A stretch of DNA of 64,000 nt from UBA940 sp045613745 (GCA_045613745.1 JAZLBP010000010.1:62001-126000), one strand, 5' to 3'. Positions 51,601 through 61,234 are shown, counted from the first letter of the stretch. Program-made: numbers and translations. Notes: generated by a model not told the origin, from the letters alone.

Positions 51601-52764
51601 ATGTTGGGACGTATATTAAATAAGGTGACGGCTATGTTCCGCAACAGCGCATTTGTACTTGTACTGTGGGCCATTGTGAGCATTGTGAGTATGATCGCAT
51701 CAAGCGTGATGGTGAATGTTTTGCGCCAAAAGGAGACCTACTACGTTTCGTTGTGGAGCTACGCAATGGGACGCCTGGGTGTGTTCGACGAAAACGACCC
51801 GCTCATCACCGAGATAATGAAGCATAACACCATTCCGTTTGTGATTACCAACGAGCGCTTGCAGGTCAAATACTACCACCTTGTGCCCGACGCAATCATC
51901 GACCACCCCACCCGACTCCGCAATCTGATTGACAACTATTCGGGCGACGGCAACACGATTATCATCCAGTCGTGGGACGGCGGCAAACACTATGTATTCT
52001 ATGACGAGAGTCTGGTTTTGCGTATGCTAAAATACTTCCCCATCGGTCAGATGTCGCTGTTTGTGATGTTGCTGCTGCTGGGCTATAATGTCTATCGCGT
52101 GTCGAACGACAGCCGTCAAAATCGCGTGTGGGTGGGACTTGCCAAGGAGACAGCCCACCAGCTCGGAACACCCATCTCGTCGCTGCTCGGATGGATTGAG
52201 TACCTGCGCTCGCAGGGTATCGACCCCGACGTGGTGGCCGAGATGAACAAGGATGTCACACACCTGCAAAAAATCACCGACCGTTTCTCGAAAATCGGCT
52301 CGCAAACCGAACTCACACCCGCCAACATCAACGAACTTGTGGGCGAGAGTGTGATGTACTTCCGTCGCCGCATCCCGCGCAACGTGTCGCTGGACTACAA
52401 CGGCTTGGCTATGGCTCCCGTGCAGGCGAATGTCAACAGCGCGCTGTTTGAGTGGGTAATCGAAAACCTACTCAAAAACTCGCTCGACGCACTGCAAGGC
52501 AAGGGACGCATCGAGGTTGAAATCTCGGCCTCGCAAAACTGGATTAACATCGATGTGCGAGACACTGGCAAAGGTATGCCCAAGAGCAACTTCAAGAAGG
52601 TGTTTGAGCCCGGATTCTCGACCAAAACCCGCGGTTGGGGATTGGGTCTTTCGCTCAGCCGCCGCATTGTCGAGGACTACCACTCGGGAAAAATCTTTGT
52701 GCTCGAATCCGAAATCGGTAAGGGCACAACCTTCCGCGTACAACTCAAACGATACTATGCCTAA
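51601..52764 (+). CDS. Sensor histidine kinase
   Basis: 387 residues. Two transmembrane helices (~17-38 and ~143-165) flank a ~100-residue periplasmic sensor region of no recognised type. The H-box is KETAHQLGTPISSLLGW. The ATP-binding domain has NLLKNSLDA (N box), DTGKGMP (G1) and GWGLGLSLS (G2). No response regulator is adjacent, so it is an orphan kinase inside the rpoN-yidD run. Confidence 0.9.
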   Translation: MLGRILNKVTAMFRNSAFVLVLWAIVSIVSMIASSVMVNVLRQKETYYVSLWSYAMGRLGVFDENDPLITEIMKHNTIPFVITNERLQVKYYHLVPDAIIDHPTRLRNLIDNYSGDGNTIIIQSWDGGKHYVFYDESLVLRMLKYFPIGQMSLFVMLLLLGYNVYRVSNDSRQNRVWVGLAKETAHQLGTPISSLLGWIEYLRSQGIDPDVVAEMNKDVTHLQKITDRFSKIGSQTELTPANINELVGESVMYFRRRIPRNVSLDYNGLAMAPVQANVNSALFEWVIENLLKNSLDALQGKGRIEVEISASQNWINIDVRDTGKGMPKSNFKKVFEPGFSTKTRGWGLGLSLSRRIVEDYHSGKIFVLESEIGKGTTFRVQLKRYYA

Positions 52765-53564
52765 TGACCGACTCTCTGAAATATAACCTCGCAAGCCAGC
52801 TCGCAACGCAAGCCGATACGCTCACTCCCGCAACAAACATCGTGGAGTGTGCCGACAGCGTGTGGATTGGCGGCAGTGCTGTTGCCACCGAGGCTATACC
52901 TACGCTCCGCACATCGTTGGAGGTGTTGCTTGCCGACCCTCTGATGCAGAGTGTACTGCTTGTGCTGACACTTACCTACCTGACCATTATGTGTCGCCGC
53001 TTTGGCGAGGCTATTGAGATGTCGTCGTGGCTATTCCTACCCTCGGCTACCACCGTATGCGAGGAGCACGCCGACCGAAGGATGGGTCTGTCGTGGCGAT
53101 TGCTCGGACTCGCAACCCTGGGTTGCTTTGCCACAATGCTGTTCTACAAGACCATTGACACAGAGCTGAATCTACGCTCGTGGGTGGTTATTGCGGCCAT
53201 CATCGCAGGGGTTACTTTGGTGTGGGGAGCACAAGAGTTGATACTGAGTTTTTCGGGCGAGGCAGTGCTTCAACATCGCTTCACACGAACCCTGACCGCA
53301 GTACGTTGCTACACGGTCGAAATGGCAGGCGTATGGCTCACCCCGCTGGTGGTGGGATGTGCACTGAGTAGCGGCGCTATGTCGGTGATACTTTGGTGGA
53401 TAGTTGTTGTAATAGGCTCTATATTAATTCTGGTTCACTTATTAAAAATTTTAAATTTATTTATGGGTGCAGGATTTTCAATTTTCTATTGGATTTTATA
53501 CCTTTGCGCCGTCGAAATTTTTCCAACGAGCCTTGCAGTAGCTGTAACGCTCAGAATATTATAA
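52764..53564 (+). CDS. DUF4271 membrane protein
   Basis: 266 residues with about six hydrophobic segments, and a C-terminal FSIFYWILYLCAVEIFPTSLA typical of DUF4271. Function unknown. Its ATG overlaps the kinase stop in TAATG. In Bacteroidetes this gene commonly precedes hemD, as here. Confidence 0.82.
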   Translation: MTDSLKYNLASQLATQADTLTPATNIVECADSVWIGGSAVATEAIPTLRTSLEVLLADPLMQSVLLVLTLTYLTIMCRRFGEAIEMSSWLFLPSATTVCEEHADRRMGLSWRLLGLATLGCFATMLFYKTIDTELNLRSWVVIAAIIAGVTLVWGAQELILSFSGEAVLQHRFTRTLTAVRCYTVEMAGVWLTPLVVGCALSSGAMSVILWWIVVVIGSILILVHLLKILNLFMGAGFSIFYWILYLCAVEIFPTSLAVAVTLRIL

Positions 53565-53577
53565 AGTTATAAGAAAA

Positions 53578-54453
53578 GTGAAGATTACATCAGTACTTGT
53601 ATCGCAACCACGACCCGCGGCTGTCGAGAAGTCGCCTTTCTATGAAGTTTCACAAAAATGTGAGCTGGAAATCGAATATTCGCCCCTGATCAAAGTCGAG
53701 GGTGTTTCGCTCAAGGAGTTCCGCTCACAAAGGATTGAGGTGTTGGACCACACGGCTCTGATTTTCACCAGCCGTACTACTGTGGATAGTTTCTTCAAAG
53801 TGTGCGAACAGGCCCGTATCACCGTGCCCGAAACAATGAAATACTTGTGCAGCACTGAGGCTATCGCTTTGTATCTCCAAAAATACATCGTATATCGCAA
53901 ACGCAAAATCTCGTTTGCCGACGGCTCCTTCACTGGACTGATGGACCTTATCATCAAACACAAAACCGAGAAATTGCTGCTCACACTCACCGAGCCTCAC
54001 AAACCCGAGTTGATTCAGACTATGGAGAAACTCAAAATCAAATTCGACAAAATCGTGTTGGCACACACCGTGAGCGCCGACCTCTCGGCTATCGACCCTG
54101 CAAAGTATCAACTCGCAGTGTTGTACAGCCCCGCCGAGGTAACCGCATTTATGAACGGTTGGAGCGAGGAGAAACGCCCTATGATTGCAACTTTTGGCGA
54201 CGGTACAACCCGCTTCGCCATCAACAACGGACTCAACGTAAGCGTTATGGCACCCACTCCCCAAGCGCCCTCGATGGCCAAAGCCGTTGAGTTGTTCGTA
54301 AGCAAAATCAATGCGGGCGAGGAGGTTGAGCCCATTGTTTTGGAGGACAACCACCAAGCCGAGGATTTTGTAAAGGCAGTTCAAGCCAAGGACAGCCGTC
54401 GTTACAAAACCAAAAAGTCCACAACAACGGCAACTACCACAACAAAAAAATAG
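53578..54453 (+). CDS. hemD: Uroporphyrinogen-III synthase family protein
   Basis: HemD-fold protein. 291 residues starting with GTG. It keeps the bilobed HEM4 arrangement: VLVSQPRPAAVEKSPFYEV, then ALIFTSRTTVDSFFKV, and in the second lobe VLYSPAEVTAFMNGW. The last ~20 residues are a Thr/Lys-rich tail. HEM4 sequences are poorly conserved, so cyclisation of hydroxymethylbilane is likely but not certain. No other heme genes are in the window. Confidence 0.78.
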   Translation: MKITSVLVSQPRPAAVEKSPFYEVSQKCELEIEYSPLIKVEGVSLKEFRSQRIEVLDHTALIFTSRTTVDSFFKVCEQARITVPETMKYLCSTEAIALYLQKYIVYRKRKISFADGSFTGLMDLIIKHKTEKLLLTLTEPHKPELIQTMEKLKIKFDKIVLAHTVSADLSAIDPAKYQLAVLYSPAEVTAFMNGWSEEKRPMIATFGDGTTRFAINNGLNVSVMAPTPQAPSMAKAVELFVSKINAGEEVEPIVLEDNHQAEDFVKAVQAKDSRRYKTKKSTTTATTTTKK

Positions 54454-54469
54454 AAGGGTCTTAAACAAG

Positions 54470-54934
54470 ATGACTCTGTCGCACATAAATGAAAACGAGA
54501 TTCTACCTCCCCGCGAAATGCATGAATCATTCTGCGAGGAGGTAGAACTTTGCAACTCGCTCTCCAAGCGCGAGATACTGCGCACACCCGCCGTCATCGA
54601 CTCGCTGTTTGCAAAGGGACGCAGGGGCACCGTGGCACCCATTCGTTATGTGTGGCAAGTAATTCGTGGCACCGAGCAAACCTCCGCCGAGGGTGTGGGT
54701 ATTATGTTCTCGGTACCCAAAAAGTTCTTCAAGCGTGCCAACAAGCGCAACCTGTTGCGTCGTCGCATGAAGGAGAGCTATCGTCAGGCAAAGCACGACC
54801 TCGTTCGCGAGGCTGCCGAGAAGGGCATCTCACTCAACATCGCCCTGATTTACACATCAAAAGAGATTTCAGATTACAACACCATCAACAATGTCGTGTG
54901 CAGAATTTTGGAGCAGATTCGCGAGCGTCTGTAA
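54470..54934 (+). CDS. rnpA: Ribonuclease P protein component
   Basis: Basic protein subunit that supports rnpB RNA. 154 residues. The RNR motif is KRANKRNLLRRRMKESYR. An N-terminal extension of ~35 residues (PPREMHESFCEEVELCNSL) precedes the usual start of the family. It overlaps yidD by 44 bp. Confidence 0.94.
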   Translation: MTLSHINENEILPPREMHESFCEEVELCNSLSKREILRTPAVIDSLFAKGRRGTVAPIRYVWQVIRGTEQTSAEGVGIMFSVPKKFFKRANKRNLLRRRMKESYRQAKHDLVREAAEKGISLNIALIYTSKEISDYNTINNVVCRILEQIRERL

Positions 54935-55151
54935 ACGTATATTGGTGTTTCCCGCCATCGCACTGGTACGTTTCTACCAGCTATGCATATCACCTCTGAC
55001 ACCTCCGTCGTGTCGATTCACCCCAACGTGTTCACAATACGCCATCCAGGCCCTGCGCAAGCACGGCATATTCAAAGGCGGATGGCTCACAATAAAACGC
55101 ATAGCTCGTTGCCACCCTTGGGGCGGCAGCGGCTACGACCCCGTGCCGTAG
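54891..55151 (+). CDS. yidD: Membrane protein insertion efficiency factor YidD
   Basis: Small membrane-associated protein helping YidC-dependent insertion. 86 residues with YQLCISPLTPPSCRFTPTCSQYA split by its Cys residues; CRFTPTCSQYAIQALRKHG is the hallmark, ending WGGSGYDPVP. The rnpA-yidD order is standard; yidC itself is not adjacent. Confidence 0.93.
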   Translation: MSCAEFWSRFASVCKRILVFPAIALVRFYQLCISPLTPPSCRFTPTCSQYAIQALRKHGIFKGGWLTIKRIARCHPWGGSGYDPVP

Positions 55152-55204
55152 TGCATGTTCTTTTTGAGTCATCAAAAAGAACCAAAAAATGACCCGCAGA
55201 CCGG
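55152..55204 (+). repeat. Post-stop hairpin repeat, family B, copy B4 (yidD)
   Basis: CTTTTTGA-gtca-TCAAAAAG (55160-55179) inside a 24-base palindrome, 7 bp after the yidD stop, followed by GACCCGCAGACCGG. It lacks the CGG-stem part. Confidence 0.65.
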
Positions 55205-55304
55205 GGGTGTAAATACAAAAGGAGTCCCACTTTGCAGGACTCCTTTTGTATTTATATAAACCACGGACGGGACATTTTGATTCATTGACAAATCAAATGA
55301 ACAA
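55205..55304. repeat. Duplicated convergent terminator cassette, copy 2
   Basis: Bidirectional terminator ACAAAAGGAGTCC/GGACTCCTTTTGT (55216-55249) and a tail with TTGACAAATCAAA, matching 2955-3056. Confidence 0.75.
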
Positions 55305-56573
55305 TTACAACACAATATTATCCTCGGTCAAGGTTACATCTACAATAGTATTAGCCAGCGACTTATCGTAGGGAATGGCGACTTTGACGTAGTTACCCGT
55401 AAAGCCTGTCATAAGACCATTTTTGGAGGCGTTTTCGAACAGCACGGGCAGGGTGCGACCTACCTGCGAGAGGCAGAACTCGCGGTGCAGACGCTGACAC
55501 AACTCATCAAGACGTGCAGCGCGCTCGGTCTTAACACTCGCCTTCACTTGACCCTTCATCGAGTAGGCGGGGGTGCCTGGACGTGCCGAGAAGGGGAAAA
55601 TGTGCAGATAGGCGGGGTGCAAACGCTCCAACAACAAGTAGGTAGCCTCAAACTCCTCGTCGGTCTCGCCGGGGAAACCGACAATAACATCAATACCGAA
55701 GAATGTGTCGGGCATAAGGCTGCGTACCTTGGCTATGCGGTCGGCAAAACGCTCGGTGTTGTAGCGACGACCCATACGTTCCAACACGGTGTCAGAACCA
55801 CTCTGAATAGGAATATGGAAGTGGGGTTGGAACTTCGACGACGCGGCGCAGAACTCGGCAACCTCGTCGGTGAGCAGGTTAGGCTCGATGGAGGAGATGC
55901 GATAGCGGTCGATACCCTCGACGGTGTCCAACGCACGAATAAGGTCGATGAAACTCTCGCCCGTAGAGTGGCCGAAGTCACCCACATTGATACCCGTCAG
56001 GACAATCTCGCGAACACCCGATGCGGCAATCTCGCGTGCTTCCTCTACCAGCTGCGCAATGGGAGCATTGCGGCTCGAACCACGCGCGTAATGTATTGTG
56101 CAATAAGCACATTTGTAATCGCATCCGTCTTGCACTTTTAGGAACGATCGGGTGCGGTCGCCTTGCGAGAAGGCGGCAAAAAAGTTTGTCAGTTCGGAAG
56201 TTTCACAACTCAAAACCTTGGCCTCGGAGCGCGCTCCCAGAGCCATAACCTCGTCGAAGAGGTCGGCCTTGCTGCGGTTCGACAACACGATATCTACACC
56301 CTCGATGGCTGCAATTTCGTGGGGTTTGAGTTGGGCATAGCAACCCGTCACTGCGATTATGGCCTGCGGATTGCGCGTGTGGCAACGTCGCACAATATTA
56401 CGACACTTTTTGTCGGCGTGCTCGGTGACCGAACAGCTGTTAATCACATAGACATCAGCCTCGGCCGCAGGGGCTACGCGGACATAACCTGCCGACTCAA
56501 AACGGCGGGCAAGAGTGGAAGATTCGGCGAAGTTGACCTTGCAACCGAGAGTATGGAATGCGACTCGTTTCAT
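55305..56573 (-). CDS. mtaB: tRNA N6-threonylcarbamoyladenosine methylthiotransferase
   Basis: Converts t6A37 to ms2t6A. 422 residues. UPF0004 domain FHTLGCKVNFAESS with NSCSVTEHADKK, radical SAM motif GCDYKCAYCTIHYARG, and a C-terminal TRAM domain. The VTEHADKKC sequence distinguishes MtaB from MiaB. Transcribed alone, divergent from the metal permease operon, with a TACTTTCG weak -7 box upstream. Confidence 0.95.
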   Translation of the reverse strand: MKRVAFHTLGCKVNFAESSTLARRFESAGYVRVAPAAEADVYVINSCSVTEHADKKCRNIVRRCHTRNPQAIIAVTGCYAQLKPHEIAAIEGVDIVLSNRSKADLFDEVMALGARSEAKVLSCETSELTNFFAAFSQGDRTRSFLKVQDGCDYKCAYCTIHYARGSSRNAPIAQLVEEAREIAASGVREIVLTGINVGDFGHSTGESFIDLIRALDTVEGIDRYRISSIEPNLLTDEVAEFCAASSKFQPHFHIPIQSGSDTVLERMGRRYNTERFADRIAKVRSLMPDTFFGIDVIVGFPGETDEEFEATYLLLERLHPAYLHIFPFSARPGTPAYSMKGQVKASVKTERAARLDELCQRLHREFCLSQVGRTLPVLFENASKNGLMTGFTGNYVKVAIPYDKSLANTIVDVTLTEDNIVL

Positions 56574-56653
56574 AGTTAATGTGCGAATTTGTCGCTACGA
56601 AAGTACAAAAACCGCGAGAATCAAGCAAAAAGGATAGGATTTTTTGCGCAAAA

Positions 56654-57523
56654 ATGGTAAATTTGCGCGCATTAATTACAGAAGGATTGGAAACACTCAT
56701 CGAGATATTGGGCTATCGCTTTATGCAGAACGCACTTTTGGCGGCTCTGTTTTCGGGCGTAACCTGCGGAATTATCGGCTCATACATCGTGGCACGACGC
56801 AATGTTTTTCTGAGCGGCGGCATCACACACGCCTCGTTTGGCGGTATCGGCCTTGCATACTACACGGGACTCAATCCCATACTTGGAGCTACCATCTTTG
56901 CCGTAGCGGCAGCACTCGGAATCGAACTTTCGACACAGAGGGGAGGCATCCGACAAGACTCGGCAACGGGTATTGTGTGGAGCGTGGGTATGGCTCTAGG
57001 TATCATCTTCATTCACCTCACACCCGGCTACACTCCCGACGCTACGGGCATCCTGTTTGGAAATATTTTGGCTGTAAGCCGACCGACCATTGTGGCCGCG
57101 GCTGTGCTTACAGCGGTGGTAATCGCAATTTTCGCCATCTGGCAACGAGCAATATTCTATGCCGCCTTCGATGGCGAGTTTGCGCGCAGCCAGGGTGTCA
57201 ACACTTCGCTGATTTCGTACGGAATGGCCGTGCTGACGGCGCTGACCATCGTTCTGTCGATTCAGGCGGTGGGTATCGTGCTGTTGATTTCGCTGCTCAC
57301 GTTCCCCGCAACCATCGTAGGACAAGTCACCAAATCGTACAGCAAAATCACTTGGTGGAGCGCCGCAGTAGCCGTTGTGGCGGGCGTTGCAGGCCTTGCA
57401 GCAAGCTACCAAATGAATATTCCCGCAGGTGCAGCGACAATATTTGTGCTGGCGGCTTCGCTTATTGTGGTAAAATTATTAACTTTGTGTTTTAAACACA
57501 CCTCGACCTTGAAATGTAAATGA
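56654..57523 (+). CDS. Metal ABC transporter permease, ZnuB-like
   Basis: Membrane subunit of an ABC-3 family zinc or manganese importer. 289 residues from MVNLRALITEG, with seven to eight helices. IIGSYIVARRNVFLSGGITHASFGGIG is the coupling region typical of the family. No ATPase or binding protein gene is adjacent. A TAAATTTG box at 56658-56665 overlaps the chosen start, so a downstream TTG (56687) or ATG (56723) may be the real start. It heads a long operon and overlaps lptF by 4 bp (ATGA). Confidence 0.85.
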   Translation: MVNLRALITEGLETLIEILGYRFMQNALLAALFSGVTCGIIGSYIVARRNVFLSGGITHASFGGIGLAYYTGLNPILGATIFAVAAALGIELSTQRGGIRQDSATGIVWSVGMALGIIFIHLTPGYTPDATGILFGNILAVSRPTIVAAAVLTAVVIAIFAIWQRAIFYAAFDGEFARSQGVNTSLISYGMAVLTALTIVLSIQAVGIVLLISLLTFPATIVGQVTKSYSKITWWSAAVAVVAGVAGLAASYQMNIPAGAATIFVLAASLIVVKLLTLCFKHTSTLKCK

Positions 57524-58977
57524 AAACCATAGATAAATTTACACTCCGTTCGTTTCTGGGCCCGCTACTGGCGTCGTTCTTCATCATCATGTTCGTGTTG
57601 ATGATGAACGCGGTGTGGCGTTTCATCGACGATCTGGTGGGCAAGGGACTCGGACTCGGAACAATCGCCGAGTTGATTTTCTATGCGATTGCCAACCTTA
57701 TTCCGCTTGGTCTGCCCCTTGTGGCGCTGTTTGCCGCCATCCTGACTATGAGTAATATGGGCGAGAGCTACGAACTGCTGGCTATGAAGTCGGCAGGTAT
57801 GAGTCTGCCGCGAATTATGCGACCGCTGATTGTGGTGGCTGCGCTGTTCTCGATAGGCAGTTTCTTTGTGGCAAACAACTACGTTCCCTATGCCAACCAG
57901 CAGATGATGTCGATTCTGTATGACATCAAACAACAGAAACAGGAGATGGAGTTCAAGGACGGCGCCTTCTTCAACGGTATCGACGATATGAGTATCCGCG
58001 TGGAGCACCAAGATCCCGAGACCAAGTGTCTGTACAAGGTGCTGATTTACGATAACCGCGACAAGAAGGGCGCAATGACCGTAACTCTGGCGGACTCGGG
58101 TTATATCCGTCTGTCGGAAAACAAAAAATTCCTGCTGGTGACGCTGTTCAATGGCGAGACCTACGAGGAGACTCGCGGCAAGGAGTGGGTAACGGGTGCT
58201 ATGCGCCACCACAAATTTGCAAAGCAGGATGGCTGTATCCCCACATCGGGTTTTGTTGTCGAGAAGAGCGACCGCTCGATGTTTGGCGGCAGTCAGACCA
58301 AAAATATGGAGGAACTCGACAAGGACATCGACTCGCTGGAGCACACCGTAAACGTTGTGACCGCCAAGTCGTATGAGCCTCTGCTCAAAAACTACGTCTT
58401 CACCAACGACCCTCTGCGCATTATCGCACCCGACAGCTCGGCACGTGATGGCGAGATTAGAGTATTGGCTGACCTGCGCGACAGCATCAAACGCCGCAGT
58501 ATCGACGACAAGGTGCGCATCCTCAACGACGCCTACCGCAATGCTATGAGTTCGAGCAACGTGGTTACCTACGACGAGTATTCGAGCAAGGAGGCACTCA
58601 ACCAGCTCTACCGCTCGCGCATCGAGTGGCACCGCAAGTTGGCGCTGCCCGTATCGGTAATGATTTTCTTCTTGATTGGCGCGCCGCTGGGAGCTATCAT
58701 CCGCAAGGGTGGTCTCGGTATGTCGGTGTTGATTTCGGTAATCTTCTTTGTGATTTACTATGTAATCATCCTGATGGGCGAGAAGATGGCCCGCGACGGC
58801 GTTATGCCCGCCTACGTCGGAATGTGGATTTCGACCTACATACTATTCCCGATAGCAGTTTATCTGACATACAAGGCTACCACCGACTCCAACCTCATGA
58901 GTGGCGACTGGTACTACAACCAATGGATTCGCCTTCGCGAGTGGGCCGAAGAACACGGACTGAAAAAACGAAAATAA
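57520..58977 (+). CDS. LptF/LptG family permease
   Basis: Inner-membrane subunit of the LPS export ABC transporter LptBFG. 485 residues: three N-terminal helices, a large periplasmic beta-jellyroll (~110-350), and three C-terminal helices. NMGESYELLAMKSAGMSLPR is the conserved cytoplasmic coupling segment. Only one family member is present here; which of F or G it is cannot be told. Confidence 0.9.
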   Translation: MKTIDKFTLRSFLGPLLASFFIIMFVLMMNAVWRFIDDLVGKGLGLGTIAELIFYAIANLIPLGLPLVALFAAILTMSNMGESYELLAMKSAGMSLPRIMRPLIVVAALFSIGSFFVANNYVPYANQQMMSILYDIKQQKQEMEFKDGAFFNGIDDMSIRVEHQDPETKCLYKVLIYDNRDKKGAMTVTLADSGYIRLSENKKFLLVTLFNGETYEETRGKEWVTGAMRHHKFAKQDGCIPTSGFVVEKSDRSMFGGSQTKNMEELDKDIDSLEHTVNVVTAKSYEPLLKNYVFTNDPLRIIAPDSSARDGEIRVLADLRDSIKRRSIDDKVRILNDAYRNAMSSSNVVTYDEYSSKEALNQLYRSRIEWHRKLALPVSVMIFFLIGAPLGAIIRKGGLGMSVLISVIFFVIYYVIILMGEKMARDGVMPAYVGMWISTYILFPIAVYLTYKATTDSNLMSGDWYYNQWIRLREWAEEHGLKKRK

Positions 58978-58992
58978 AAAACATAACAAGAT

Positions 58993-60228
58993 ATGAGCGA
59001 ACAAATTGTACTCAACACCATCGAAGAGGCATTGGAGGATTTCCGTGCCGGTAAGATAATTATCGTAGTGGACGACCCCGACCGCGAGAACGAAGGCGAT
59101 TTTGTGTGCGCCGCCGAACTTATCACACCCGAAACCGTAAACTTTATGTTACACCACGGTCGCGGTGTGCTGTGCGCCCCCATCACCGAAGACCGCTGCA
59201 AAGAGCTGGAGCTCGGAATGATGGAGAGCAACAACACCTCGCTGCTGGGTACACCCTTCACCGTTGCGGTTGACCTTCTGGGCGACGACTGCACCACAGG
59301 TGTGTGTGCCACCGACCGCGCCAAAACCATCCGCGCGTTGGCAAACCCCGCAACCCGTCCCGCAGACTTGGGACGCCCCGGCCACATCTTCCCCTTGCGT
59401 GCACGCAACAAAGGCGTACTGCGCCGCCCCGGACACACCGAGGCTGCGGTGGACCTGGCCCGTCTGGCAGGACTCTATCCCGCAGGTGCTCTCATCGAGA
59501 TTATGAACGAGGACGGAACTATGGCCCGTCTGCCCCAACTGATGGAGATTGCTGCCAAGTACGATATGAAAATCATCTCGATTGCCGACCTGATTGAGTA
59601 TCGCCTGCGCACCGAGACCATCGTTGAGAAGGGCGAGATTGCCGAGATGCCTACCGAGTGGGGTTACTTCAAGATTATCCCCTTCCGCCAAAAGAGCAAC
59701 GGCTTGGAGCACATTGCGCTGGTTAAGGGCGAGTGGGCAGAGAATGAGCCTGTGCTGGTTCGTATGCACTCGTCGTGCGCTACGGGCGATATCTTCGGTT
59801 CGTGCCGCTGCGACTGCGGTGAGCAACTCCACCAAGCAATGCGTATGGTTGAGCAAGAGGGCAAGGGTGCCATCGTTTATCTGAGCCAAGAGGGACGCGG
59901 CATCGGTCTGTTCAACAAGATTTCGGCCTACAAGCTCCAAGAGCAAGGTATGGACACTGTGGAGGCTAACTTGGCTCTCGGATTCAAGGCCGATGAGCGT
60001 GACTATGGCGTAGGTGCAAGCATCCTGCGCGAGTTGGGTATCAACAAGATGCGTCTGATGACCAACAACCCGCTTAAACGTGTGGGCTTGGAGGGTTACG
60101 GCCTGTCGATTGAGGAGATTGTTCCCATTGTGATTGCTCCCAACAAGTACAACCGCGACTACCTCAACACCAAAGAGACTCAAATGGGTCACACCCTGGG
60201 TTTGTGTAGCAAACAAAACAAACAATAA
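58993..60228 (+). CDS. ribBA: Bifunctional DHBP synthase / GTP cyclohydrolase II
   Basis: Supplies both precursors of riboflavin. 411 residues: a RibB domain (~1-205) with DDPDRENEGDFVCAAE and HTEAAVDLARLAG, and a RibA domain (~210-400) with the zinc site CATGDIFGSCRCDCG and QEGRGIGLFNK. No FMN riboswitch fits in the 15-bp gap before it. It lies within the operon between lptF/G and fmt. Confidence 0.96.
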   Translation: MSEQIVLNTIEEALEDFRAGKIIIVVDDPDRENEGDFVCAAELITPETVNFMLHHGRGVLCAPITEDRCKELELGMMESNNTSLLGTPFTVAVDLLGDDCTTGVCATDRAKTIRALANPATRPADLGRPGHIFPLRARNKGVLRRPGHTEAAVDLARLAGLYPAGALIEIMNEDGTMARLPQLMEIAAKYDMKIISIADLIEYRLRTETIVEKGEIAEMPTEWGYFKIIPFRQKSNGLEHIALVKGEWAENEPVLVRMHSSCATGDIFGSCRCDCGEQLHQAMRMVEQEGKGAIVYLSQEGRGIGLFNKISAYKLQEQGMDTVEANLALGFKADERDYGVGASILRELGINKMRLMTNNPLKRVGLEGYGLSIEEIVPIVIAPNKYNRDYLNTKETQMGHTLGLCSKQNKQ

Positions 60229-60241
60229 GGAGCACACAGGT

Positions 60242-61210
60242 ATGAGCGGCAAGGATTTGAGAATCGTGTTTATGGGCACACCCGAATTTGCGGTGCACTC
60301 GCTTCGTGCGCTTGTCGAGGGTGGCTACAACATTGTGGCTGTGGTTACCACACCCGACAAACCCGCAGGTCGTGGCCAGAAGATGCACCAAAGTGATGTG
60401 AAGGTGTATGCCGAAAGCGTAGGACTGAAAGTGTTGCAACCCGTAAAACTCAAAGATGAGGAGTTTGTCGAGGAGTTCCGCGCACTGAATGCCGACCTTG
60501 GAGTGGTGATTGCGTTCCGTATGCTGCCCGAGGTTATTTGGTCGATGCCCCGCTTGGGTACTTTCAACCTGCACGCCTCGCTGCTGCCCCAATATCGCGG
60601 CGCCGCCCCCATCAACTGGGCGGTAATCAATGGCGACAAGGTGAGCGGTATCACAACCTTTATGCTCAAACACGAGATTGACACAGGCGATGTCATCGAA
60701 CGCCGCGAGGTGGAGATTACCAACAATGATACCGCAGGCACCCTGCACGACAAACTGATGGAGGTGGGACGCGACGCAGTGCTCTCAACCGTCGAGAAGA
60801 TTGCAGCCGGCGACTACGAGGCTATTCCGCAAGACAACCTCACCGAAGGTGAGCTTCGTCCCGCGCCCAAAATCTTCAAGGAGGATTGCCGCATCGATTG
60901 GAAAAACGAAGGTGAGAAGATTGCCTTGCTCATCCGCGGACTTTCGCCCTACCCCGCTGCGTGGACACCTCTGTTCGACGCCGAGGGTAGCGAGTGTGGT
61001 TCTATCAAGATTTTCAAAGCACAATTTGTGGCGGGCGGAAGCCTTGCCGTAGGCGAAATAAAAGCTGACACACGCACTCTCGAAATTGGTTGCGCCGATG
61101 GCCGACTCTCGATTCTCGAACTGCAAATGGCAGGCAAACGTCGTATGGGCGTGGAGGATTTCCTGCGTGGAGTGCGCGACGTGGAGCGTTACAGCGCCCA
61201 GCAAAAATAA
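60242..61210 (+). CDS. fmt: Methionyl-tRNA formyltransferase
   Basis: Formylates initiator Met-tRNA. 322 residues from MSGKDLRIVFMGTPEFAV. The catalytic site has NLHASLLPQYRGAAPINWAV (Asn, His) and an Asp in DTGD; the C-terminal OB-like domain starts at ~residue 210. The ATG at 60242 is chosen over 60134, which would overlap ribBA. Def is not in the window. Confidence 0.95.
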   Translation: MSGKDLRIVFMGTPEFAVHSLRALVEGGYNIVAVVTTPDKPAGRGQKMHQSDVKVYAESVGLKVLQPVKLKDEEFVEEFRALNADLGVVIAFRMLPEVIWSMPRLGTFNLHASLLPQYRGAAPINWAVINGDKVSGITTFMLKHEIDTGDVIERREVEITNNDTAGTLHDKLMEVGRDAVLSTVEKIAAGDYEAIPQDNLTEGELRPAPKIFKEDCRIDWKNEGEKIALLIRGLSPYPAAWTPLFDAEGSECGSIKIFKAQFVAGGSLAVGEIKADTRTLEIGCADGRLSILELQMAGKRRMGVEDFLRGVRDVERYSAQQK

Positions 61211-61234
61211 CAACACAACAAAGCGAAAACCACT

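Noticed and set aside
58978..58992. FMN riboswitch before ribBA
   Set aside because: Only 15 bp separate it from lptF/G, so there is no room for one.
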